Positions 55,491-64,000 of a stretch of DNA of 64,000 nt are shown in pieces. The DNA is from Ectobius pallidus. Lineage: Eukaryota; Arthropoda; Insecta; Blattodea; Ectobiidae. The notes below the pieces were generated by a model. That model was not told the DNA's origin. It saw only the letters and a program-made list of their open reading frames with translations, and did not search any database. The DNA lies in the NCBI GenBank assembly GCA_964059195.1, contig CAXKWD010000003.1:199788174-199852173 (forward strand), given 5' to 3'. Each line of letters begins with the position of its first letter. Position 1 is the first letter of the stretch. The translations under genes were made by a program, and so were the position numbers.

Positions 55491-57994
55491 GGGTGGCGTG
55501 CACCATCCAGGAGTAAATCTTACTAAAGTAGTAAATTTAAGACGGAGACCTGGAGTATACAAGAACCAGTACATCTGTCTCACTCTTAAGTCATACTAAT
55601 GTATGTGCTAGAGTGAGACAGACAAACCGGTTTTTGTTAGGTAAGATTCCCTTCCTAAATTTACTACTTTAGTGCTACTCTTTTAGTAACTTACTCTTTT
55701 AGTTGGTGTTGGAGAGCTCAATTGATAGTTACTTCTTTAGTTGTTACTAAAGTAGTAAGCGATTTTTACTAAAGAAGTAGTCGAATTCTGCGCAGAACAG
55801 AGCAGAAACGTTAGTGCAGCGCAGCAGAACACGTGCATTTCAATTGCCAGTATTATTCAAGTGCCAGATAATGAAAAGGAAAGGTTCGCTGAAACAATGA
55901 ATATGAATTTGGGTTGTTCCAAATATTACTAATGACAATCTTCATGTTTTAAAATAGGTCTAACAGTAATGTTTTATTCATTACTAATTTTAATTCCTTC
56001 AATTGAGTATTTTCAGTTTAGTAGCCTACGTATGGGTACTGTGATTACAATTTTTGTGCAAACTATTTCTGTATTATAATGCAAACAATTGGAATTTCCA
56101 GTTGATTTTCATAATTGATTCACTGTCAATATTATAATTATTTCTCTCATAATAATAATAAAGTTCTAAAATATATTAAAATATTTATACTTCCTAAAGT
56201 TACATATTCTTCCCCAAAAAACGATAAATCAATTATTCTATAGTTGTTTATCATAAATCTCACTATAATGAATTATTAATACTTATTGACTGTTTAACAA
56301 TATTAATAAGAAGTATTACACAAAATCATGAAAAAGGGGGGATAAAAAGGATAACAAAACTAATAAGGGGCATTATGTTTCTGTCCTTTTTCAAATGCAC
56401 AGAATATTTACTTAAAAAATATTACCTTATAAAAATAATAATATTACAACTGAGAAATGTAATATTTAAACAAAAAATGGCGGTACAATATTTCGGAAGC
56501 TATGAACTCCAATAATAATTATGTAGATGGTTGTGTGTTTAAAAATAATTTCAGTGACTACTTCTCTAGATCCTGTGCAGCTTCAACCTCCGGGCCCCTC
56601 CTTAAAATTTTCTTTCGGCACTCATGTTGGCATTTTTTTCTATATAGTTTATAATGCTTCTCACTTTCCTGTCCACAGGGTTAATTAAAATAGTTAGCAG
56701 CATACTATAGACCTGCAGCATCTGCTATAGTTTATTCCCAAACATGAAAGTCTCGTCTCACTCCTCCATTCGAGACTTGGGGAGTCTTTAAGGAATGGTT
56801 TTACAATGTGTCCCCTTCTCAATGTACGCTAATCCCAGAGTCAGTCAAATTTTCTTCCGATGTGGCCTGTTTGGACATTTTTACACCTGGGTTAGAAAAA
56901 AGGACATATTATTCATTAACACTGCGGGTGCAACTATTGAACTTTTAGCTCTTATAACTATTATTATAATCTGGCATTCGCAATGTTGTGCTTTAAGTTA
57001 AGCTATAGAAGTGTAATGTAATAAAATTAATTTACAATAATTACATTAAATCGTTTAACAATGAGAATAACCTATTGTTCAGTAATTCTATGGTTAAGTA
57101 GCAGGGGGAAGTGTTTTCTGGGTAGCTCCAAGAACGGAGGCTTTCATGTATTGGAATGTACTATACCTCGCCGATATCTGTATCCATATGATTAGCTTGA
57201 AATACATCGTCGTTTTCTGACCCAAAGTTAGGGAGAACTGCAACATCTAAAGGCCGATCCAGCTAGGAAGATATTTAAGAGCACATGAGCTCCTTGTGCC
57301 GTGCAATGCAAACGTCCCTTCCACTCACTCTTCCCCTCACCTTTGGTGGACGTCTTCCTAATTGGATCGCTCTCCGCAATGATATTTCCACATTTGACTG
57401 GCTGAAATCACATGGATGTAGTGAGAATCTGACATCGTTTCTTCCAAACGCCAAAATTTCATGTAAGGATTTATGAGCTTAATTATTTACGTTATTAAAT
57501 GCCCTACTAGGTATGGTTCGCTTAATATTTATTAAATCACCTGCCACAACTCTCATTTTTGGTATACAACCTTCTTCATCTCAATAACTTATCCTCAGTT
57601 TGAACTATGTAATCCATTTAATGTGATATGTAACTCATAACTCACGCAAATGCCACAGAACACACTTACTCCACAACTTTACTCCACCCCCTGAGTAGGA
57701 GTAAATATTGGCCTTATTTACTCCACAACTTACTACATTAGTAACGTACTCCGTGTTGGTGCTCTCCACCACTTGTGGAGTAATTTCATTTACTCTGGGA
57801 GTAAATAAAATTTTTACTTCTTTAGTACATTCCTCTATGTTGAAAGCCGCCGAGTTTAGTTTACTCCTGGTTGGTGCACGCCGTCCTTACTAAAAGAGTA
57901 CGGTTACTAAAAGAGTAGCTTACTAAAGTAGTTAGAACTAAAGAAGTAAGGCTTACTAAAAGAGTAAATTGCATGAGTTTGGTGCACGCCACCC
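55491..57994 (+). mobile_element. TTA-flanked TIR element, unit 1 of the dimer
   Basis: The ends are GGGTGGCGTGCACCA (55491) and TGGTGCACGCCACCC (57980-57994), 15-bp TIRs. Both termini are packed with TTACTAAA(GT/AG/GA)AGTAA-type motifs: about seven at 55515-55790 and six at 57815-57970. The TTA duplication and G-rich TIR suggest PIF/Harbinger. Frames 56795-57001, 57285-57476 and 57708-57893 are short and match no known transposase, so the unit seems non-autonomous. Confidence 0.82.
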
Positions 57995-57996
57995 TT

Positions 57997-60318
57997 GGTG
58001 GCGTGCACCAAACTCATGCCATTTACTCTTTTAGTAAGCCTTACTTCTTTAGTTCTAACTACTTTAGTAAGCTACTCTTTTAGTAACCGTACTCTTTTAG
58101 TAAGGACGGCGTGCACCAACCAGGAGTAAACTAAACTCGGCGGCTTTCAACATAGAGGAATGTACTAAAGAAGTAAAAATTTTATTTACTCCCAGAGTAA
58201 ATGACCTTACTCCACACGTGGTGGAGAGCACCAACACGGAGTACGTTACTAACGTAGTAAGTTGTGGAGTAAATAAGGCCAATATTTACTCCTACTCAGG
58301 GGGTGGAGTAAAGTTGTGGAGTAAGTGTGTTCTGTGGCATTTGCGTGAGTTATGAGTTACATATCACATTAAATGGATTACATAGTTCAAACTGAGGATA
58401 AGTTATTGAGATGAAGAAGGTTGTATACCAAAAATGAGAGTTGTGGCAGGTGATTTAATAAATATTAAGCGAACCATACCTAGTAGGGCATTTAATAACG
58501 TAAATAATTAAGCTCATAAATCCTTACATGAAATTTTGGCGTTTGGAAGAAACGATGTCAGATTCTCACTACACCCATGTGATTTCAGCCAGTCAAATGT
58601 GGAAATATCATTGCGGAGAGCGATCCAACTAGGTAGACGTCCACCAAAGGTTAGGGGAAGAGTGAGTGGAAGGGACGTTTGCATTGCACGGTACAAGGAG
58701 CTCATGTGCTCTTAAATATCTTCCTAGCTGGATCGGCCTTTAGATGTTGCAGTTCTCCCTAACTTTGGGTCAGAAAACGACGATGTATTTCAAGCTAATC
58801 ATATGGATACAGATATCGGCGAGGTATAGTAGGCCTACATTCCAATAAATGAAAGCCTCCGTTCTTGGAGCTACCCAGAAAACACTTCCCCCTGCTACTT
58901 AACCATAGAATTACTGAACAATAGGTGATTCTCATTGTTAAACAATTTAATGTAATTATTGTAAATTAATTTTATTACATTACACTTCTATAGCTTAACT
59001 TAAAGCACAACATTGCGAATGCCAGATTATAATAATAATTATAAGAGCTAAAAGTTCAATAGTTGCACCCGCAGTGTTAATGAATAATATGTCCTTTTTT
59101 CTAACCCAGGTGTAAAAATGTCCAAACAGGCCACATCGGAAGAAAATTTGACTGACTCTGGGATTAGCGTACATTGAGAAGGGGACACATTGTAAAACCA
59201 TTCCTTAAAGACTCCCCAAGTCTCGAATGGTGGAGTGAGACGAGACTTTCATGTTTGGGAATAAACTATAACAGATGCTGCAGGTCTATAGTATGCTGCT
59301 AACTATTTAATTAACCCTGTGGACAGGAAAGTGAGAAGCATTATAAACTATATAGAAAAAAAAAATACCAACATGAGTGCCGAAAGAAAATTTTAAGGAG
59401 GAGCCCGGAGGTTGAAGCTGCACAGGATCGAGAGAAGTAGTCACTGAAATTATTTTTAAACACACAACCATCTGCATAATTATTATTGGAGTTCATAGCT
59501 TCCGAAATATTGTACCGCCATTTTTTGTTTAAATATTACATTTCTCAGTTGTAATATTATTATTTTTATAAGGTAATATTTTTTAAGTAAATGTTCTGTG
59601 CATTGAAAAAGTACAGAAACATAATGCCCCTTATTAGTTTTGTTATCCTTTTTATCCCCCCTTTTTCATGATTTTGTGTTATACTTCTTATTAATATTGT
59701 TAAACAGTCAATAAGTATTAATAATTCATTATAGTGAGATTTATGATAAACAACTATAGAATAATTGATTTACCCATACGTAGGCTACTAAACTGAAAAT
59801 ACTCAATTGAAGGAATTAAAATTAGTAATGAATAAAACATTACTATTAGACCTATTTTAAAACATGAATATTGTCATTAGTAATATTTGGAACAACCCAA
59901 ATTCATATTCATTGTTTCAGCGAACCTTTCCTTTTCATTATCTGGCACTTGAATAATACTGGCAATTGAAATGCACATGTTTTGCTGCGCTGCACTAACG
60001 TTTCTGCTCTGTTCTGCGCAGAATTCGACTACTTCTTTAGTAAAAATCGCTTACTACTTTAGTAACAACTAAAGAAGTAACTATCAATTGAGCTCTCCAA
60101 CACCAACTAAAAGAGTAAGTTACTAAAAGAGTAGCACTAAAGTAGTAAATTTAGGAAGGGAACCTTACGTAACAAAAACCGGTTTGTCTGTCTCACTCTA
60201 GCACATACATTAGTATGACTTAAGAGTGAGACAGATGTACTGGTTCTTGTATACTCCAGGTCTCCGTCTTAAATTTACTACTTTAGTAAGATTTACTCCT
60301 GGATGGTGCACGCCACCC
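57997..60318 (-). mobile_element. TTA-flanked TIR element, unit 2 of the dimer
   Basis: The same element in opposite orientation, starting GGTGGCGTGCACC directly after TT. A junction of complete ends would read CACCC-TTA-GGGTG; here it reads CACCC-TT-GGTG, so A and one G are lost. The outer end is intact. It lacks the ~187 bp found in unit 1. Confidence 0.82.
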
Positions 60319-60321
60319 TTA

Positions 60322-61237
60322 GAGTCATACAAAAGACTATTATCTTAACATCAATCTTAAAATTACCAGTCCTTTAGAAATATCGATGAAGTTTCTGTCT
60401 ATACCGTTACCATTGTTAAAGGGTTGATACCTGGCTGACACTCATGTTAGGAATGGGAATTCCAGCTAACTCCTCAGCCGTTCCCTCACATCCATTGCTT
60501 ACTCAGAAAAGTGTAATTATTTATGAATTCTGTTTGTTCATTCCTATCAACATTAGGTAAATTATTAACAATTGCAATGAAATTTTATCGTAATTCTGCT
60601 TATTTTGATACCAAACATGACTATTGGCAATTTGATATTATTTTAATGAATAATAGGCCCTAATTATCCTTGATTTAATCACTTACTGTTTTAATATGAG
60701 TATATTTTGTTTAATATTATTTAGTCTTGGTGGGCTATTCAGAACTGTATCAAAGTCCCAGTGCCGGAGGAATTTTTCTCCTATAATATTCTCATGTAGT
60801 GCCCAACAGAGACAATAATCTGTGGTTCATGAATGCTTATATATCTACGGCAACAGTGGTTGTTCGTACGAATATTTTAAAAGGAATACGCCGGTACTCT
60901 TACACTTCCTCTCTAGATACTGTCCATCCTAGACGACAATAGGTTGAACGAAACGCTGGTGGTATTAATTTCAACCCGACAAAAAATATTCTCTCCTCAA
61001 AATATCGATTTCTCAACTGACAAAGAAAAAAAGACAAAAAAGTAGCCTAAATTAGATATTTTAGGTTTTTATATCCCGTTTAGGTGTATTTAGGTTTTTA
61101 TACCCCATTTAGGTATTTTTAGGTGCCATAGAATTAATGTGAGTGAATCCTACTGGCATGATTAGAAAAAGTGTATGAGCGCTTTTTGTTTTGGAAGTAA
61201 GGGATAAAATAGGTGAAAACCTAAGAATCCGGTCCCT
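60322..61237. other. Right part of the 12.8-kb hAT-like element
   Basis: No gene recognised. Repeated 'ttttaggtttttata' words near 61055-61125 echo 'tttttaggtttttaaaaac' at the left terminus. Confidence 0.5.
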
Positions 61238-61246
61238 AATTATCAT

Positions 61247-61421
61247 ATTATTAAGAAGCACGAAAGAACGAACCGCCCATTTCCTAAGAATCACAATCTT
61301 GCCTGTCCAGAAACTGTTGTATCTGAAGGATCACTGCCTCTCAGATAACACCTAAAAGTAATTTAATTTCAATTCGGCACGAAAAGAAAAACACCGTTCG
61401 CTTAATGAATAATGATACAGA
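61247..61421 (+). promoter_or_regulatory. ZNF-4 leader with likely 3' splice site
   Basis: Matches the ZNF-1 leader ('cctgtccagaaactgttgtatc', 'aaggatcactgcctctcagataacacc'). The acceptor AG is at 61343-61344, followed by ATAAC as in ZNF-1 and ZNF-3. 'gcttaatgaataatgatacagaATGGAGCC' contains a small duplication relative to the paralogues. The 12.8-kb element ends only about 180 bp upstream, so upstream regulation may have been separated from the gene. Confidence 0.55.
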
Positions 61422-62198
61422 ATGGAGCCTGTACTTACAACTGAGGGTGTTAAGATTGAAATTAAGGAAGAGATTTCTGAAGTGCAACCAAAAACTGAAC
61501 CTGTGCCTTTTATATTTGAGACAATACAGCCACAGGTAATCAAATGTGAAAACACAGACAACAAGGAAGTTGGAGTTTCTCAAGGAAATGATGAAGATCA
61601 GATAATGGAGTCACACTCAACTGCTGTATGTAAAATCACATCCTCTGCTGAAAGCAGTATACAGCTCAGTCCTACTAGAGTCAAACTTCTCTCATGTGAT
61701 ATATGTGCCAAGAAATTTTCCAGAAAAGATGTCCTCAAAAGTCATATTCTTACTCACACTGGAGAGAAGCCATTCGCATGTGATATATGTGCCAAGAAAT
61801 TTTCACAAAGTGGGCACCTCAAAGAACATCTGCTTACTCACAGTCGAGAGAAGGCATTCTCATGTAATATATGTGCCAAGAAGTTTGCCAGAAACGGAGA
61901 CCTCAAAAAACATCTGCTTACTCATACTGGAGAGAAGGCATTCGCATGTGATATATGTGCTAAGAATTTTTCACAAAGTGGTAGCCTCAATAAACATCTG
62001 CTTACTCACACTGGAGAGAAGCTATTCGCATGTGATATATGTGCCAAGAAATTTTCAGAAAGGGGTAGCCTCAATAAACATCTGCTTACTCACACCGGAG
62101 AGAAGGCATTCGCATGTGATATATGTGAAAAGAAATTTTCCAGAAAAGGAGACCTCAAAAAACATCTGGTTAGTCGTGAGAGGAACAATCTTTCCTAA
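61422..62198 (+). CDS. C2H2 zinc-finger protein ZNF-4, 6 fingers
   Basis: A 258-residue probable nuclear DNA-binding protein, the shortest of the four. The N-terminal 91 residues retain KIEIKEEISE, PKTEP and VIKCEN. Six fingers follow; contact residues (-1,2,3,6): F1 R,D,V,S; F2 Q,G,H,E; F3 R,G,D,K; F4 Q,G,S,K; F5 E,G,S,K; F6 R,G,D,K. Finger 6 ends HLVSRER where ZNF-3 has HLVSHEE, so the last zinc ligand is Arg and the finger is probably weak or unfolded. It lacks the finger with Ile for Phe. The fewer fingers could reflect loss or an ancestral state. Start context as in the paralogues. Target unknown. Confidence 0.94.
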   Translation: MEPVLTTEGVKIEIKEEISEVQPKTEPVPFIFETIQPQVIKCENTDNKEVGVSQGNDEDQIMESHSTAVCKITSSAESSIQLSPTRVKLLSCDICAKKFSRKDVLKSHILTHTGEKPFACDICAKKFSQSGHLKEHLLTHSREKAFSCNICAKKFARNGDLKKHLLTHTGEKAFACDICAKNFSQSGSLNKHLLTHTGEKLFACDICAKKFSERGSLNKHLLTHTGEKAFACDICEKKFSRKGDLKKHLVSRERNNLS

Positions 62199-62600
62199 TG
62201 TAATGTGTGCACTGAGCCTTTGTCCTGTGAGGCTATTCAACTGATGCAGATTGGCCTCATACTATGAGAAATGGTTAAGGTGGAAATAGCCATTTAGAGT
62301 TTTATTTTTAATTGAGAAGCAGGGAAACACAGCCTGCATTTGGTTTATATAGGAATGAATTTTGAAATAAGAAGTGTATTAATTATTTATTTCTTTATTT
62401 CTTACTTGTGTGATGCACTGTTATCTCCTGAGAACTATTTTGTGGATGAAGCTACCAGCAACTGCCAATGTTGCACTTCTACACTAAGAGAGAAGAAAGA
62501 GTAAAATCATGATGGAATTTTATACGAAGCATGTGTCATGGATCCATGCCAACACATATTCTGTGTCCATGGTGTTCACCATTGAATATGGCATAAAACT
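62199..62600 (+). other. 3' flank/UTR of ZNF-4
   Basis: Homologous to the other ZNF 3' flanks, including 'acttgtgtgatgcactgttatctcctgagaacta' and 'tgccaacacatattctgtgtcc'. Similarity ends near 62600. Confidence 0.72.
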
Positions 62601-63248
62601 AAAACAGCCGCCCACTAAACTCTACCCTCTCTTGAGTCTATTGCCATGACGACATGCTACTCAATGCAGCTCACTCCACTGTTGACTCCACTTAATATTG
62701 GTTATTTAATATAATGAAAACGAGCATCATATGCGCTAATTAGTTAATAATATAAGATACCTTGCACCATCTGCGTTAAAGTAATATAATCTATTTATTA
62801 CTAAAAATAATCTAATTCAGGGCTGTGGTGAGGATGCCAAACTGAACCCTTGAGAATGCACGCAGGCTACAATGTACAGCACTCGTCTTGCTTTGCTTTT
62901 CCCCTCACCCCTTCTTTGCTCTGCGACTGTGGTTGCGAGCATTATAACTCAGCCACACATCATGTAGGGAAGTTGTAGTTTTATGGAGACCAGGTGTGTT
63001 GTCATGTTATACGTCCCCAGTTTCTGTTGAATATTGATTCATATCCCTGATGTAAGTAATAAAGTTCATTGTGCGTTCGTATGCACTTTAACAGGAAACT
63101 ATAAGCTAATATACTTCCTAATCAATTGTATGATAACAATCAATCACTTGTCATGAAAGTAGATTATAGGCCTAATTATGAAATACATTAAGCCAATGTT
63201 TTGTCATTCTATGAACATGTTTTTAGAGAATAAGGTTTATTGGAAATA
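62601..63248. other. Gap, no gene recognised
   Basis: No TIR pair, tRNA box or long frame. It could hold unannotated exons. Confidence 0.5.
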
Positions 63249-63755
63249 CAGTGGTACCTCGAGATACGAGTGCCTTAACATACGAGTTATTTGAGATACG
63301 AGCTGTCGAGCGAGCAAATTTTTGTTTTGAAATACGAGCGACATTTGAGATACGAGGAACGGCCAGCTGCGACGCTGCACACGGCCCACCAGTTTAATGC
63401 GCGTGCGTCTTGCGCATTATCCCACGTATTCCCACAGTGTGCTTGTTTACCTCGCTGTCGAAGCATCTTTGCTAAGTTTTTCTAGAAATCATAGAAAAAA
63501 ATGAGCAAGGCGTGCGAGTAGCTGACTTGGCGAGGCAGTACAGTATTGTTTTTATACAACATTTGTCATTTATAAATACATTTTTCTTATTAAAAAACAC
63601 GCAACAAAAACAATTGGGGGTAGCATTTTTGGGGATGGAACGGATTAATGGCATTTCAATTAATTTCAATGGGGAAAATTGCTTTGAGATACGAGCAAAT
63701 TGACATACGAGCAAGGTTACGGAACGAATTAAACTTGTATCTCGAGGTATCACTG
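63249..63755 (+). mobile_element. Tigger/pogo-like MITE, 507 bp
   Basis: Termini CAGTGGTACCTCGAGATACG and CTCGAGGTATCACTG, TA on both sides (63247-63248, 63756-63757). 'gatacgag' words repeat near both ends. It retains a small part of a pogo-type transposase. Confidence 0.9.
63485..63550 (+). pseudogene. Pogo/Tigger transposase helix-turn-helix fragment
   Basis: EIIEKNEQGVRVADLARQYS matches the N-terminal psq/CENP-B-like helix-turn-helix of pogo-group transposases. The catalytic region is deleted. Confidence 0.78.
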
Positions 63756-63817
63756 TATTACAAATAGGTCTAAACATTATCATAACATAACACTGTGACC
63801 AACAAGCAGGAGAGAAA

Positions 63818-64000
63818 ATGGTGAAGTATTTTGTCAAGGAGGTTTTCAGTAATGAGCCATTGGAAGCAAAATCAGCAGGTGATGCTGTACAACTGTTCAC
63901 CAGTGTCCAGCCAGAAATCAGTATAAGTTTCATTCAGTCCCCACAAATTATGTTCATGGATTCTTTTAAGGAAAGTCCCGGTGTTTCCAGCTTCTTGATA
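63818..64000 (+). CDS. Open frame running off the right edge, unidentified
   Basis: ATG at 63818 begins MVKYFVKEVFSNEPLEAKSA and stays open for 61 codons to the window end. Base composition is less AT-biased than the surroundings and looks coding, but no family is recognised. It could be the first coding exon of a host gene or part of a retrotransposon. It lies directly downstream of the Tigger-like MITE. Confidence 0.35.
   Translation, partial: MVKYFVKEVFSNEPLEAKSAGDAVQLFTSVQPEISISFIQSPQIMFMDSFKESPGVSSFLI

Larger units (their letters stand above)
55491..60318. repeat. 4.8-kb near-perfect palindrome
   Basis: Two arms, 55491-57993 and 57997-60318, are inverted copies around the 3-base spacer CTT (57994-57996). 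Corresponding 60-70-codon stretches differ at only one or two residues. The left arm is about 187 bp longer because 56038-56223 is missing from the right arm near 59774. TTA flanks the whole structure (55488-55490, 60319-60321). Confidence 0.95.
48394..61238. mobile_element. Composite hAT-like element, 12.8 kb
   Basis: Termini TAGGGACCGGATTTTTAGGT and CCTAAGAATCCGGTCCCTA with perfect 8-bp duplications ATTATCAT (48386-48393, 61239-61246). Removing two hAT elements, an RTE LINE and the palindrome leaves about 2.4 kb of its own sequence (48394-48743, 50354-50686, 51637-51731, 54750-55490, 60319-61238), without recognisable transposase. Confidence 0.85.

Noticed and set aside
56795..57476. Transposase genes in the palindrome units
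   Set aside because: The mirrored 60-70-codon frames show no DDE or Myb motif on either strand, so the unit was called non-autonomous.
55491..60318. Palindrome as a read-chimera artefact
   Set aside because: The arms differ by substitutions and a ~187-bp indel, and the structure has an outer TTA duplication with intact element ends. It still deserves read-level checking.
1..64000. CRISPR array or bacterial-type operon
   Set aside because: No regularly spaced short repeats with unique spacers and no co-directional gene strings were found. Composition and content are those of an animal genome.

Overview
This window looks like one stretch of a large, AT-rich insect genome. Single-exon C2H2 zinc-finger paralogues sit in a sea of nested DNA transposons, non-LTR retrotransposon debris and tRNA-derived SINEs. 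The lineage is inference: the combination resembles Blattodea (cockroach or termite), but no search was possible. There are no operons, CRISPR arrays, rRNA genes or convincing functional tRNA genes.

The host genes are four related zinc-finger genes, all on the + strand: ZNF-1 (1201-2247, frameshifted near its end), ZNF-2 (9579-10697), ZNF-3 (29758-30873) and ZNF-4 (61422-62198). They share a ~91-residue acidic N-terminal region with KIEIKEE and IKCEN-type motifs, a block of 6-10 fingers, and matching 5' leader and 3' flanking sequence. They are a dispersed family that arose by local duplication. ZNF-1 and ZNF-2 are the closest pair. A possible fifth, unidentified coding start runs off the right edge (63818-64000).

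Everything else is mobile DNA, and much of it can be dated relatively by nesting. At 12293-16494 a mariner derivative contains a hAT element, which contains a LINE fragment. At 22680-27395 a GTTGG-rich inverted-repeat element interrupts a microsatellite and holds MITEs, a SINE, a LINE piece, a miniature DUF4817-type element and a palindrome. At 39548-41298 a hAT element holds a SINE and a fold-back mariner. At 44770-48300 a LINE copy is cut by a hAT MITE, a Helitron and an AT-rich repeat. At 48394-61238 a hAT-like element with a perfect 8-bp target duplication holds two further hAT elements, an RTE-type LINE and a 4.8-kb palindrome.

Two structural themes stand out. First, the 4.8-kb palindrome at 55491-60318 is a head-to-head dimer of one TTA-flanked, probably PIF/Harbinger-type element, with arrays of TTACTAAAnnAGTAA-like motifs at its ends. 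Second, at least five elements of two Tc1/mariner-like groups are fold-back derivatives: both ends carry inverted copies of the same transposase end (2979-3532, 32056-33147, 37313-37827, 40119-40820 and 317-1028; 12293-16494 probably too). A piece holding a ZNF promoter-like region plus an AT-rich degenerate repeat (8790-9525) is also present inverted at 27770-28510.
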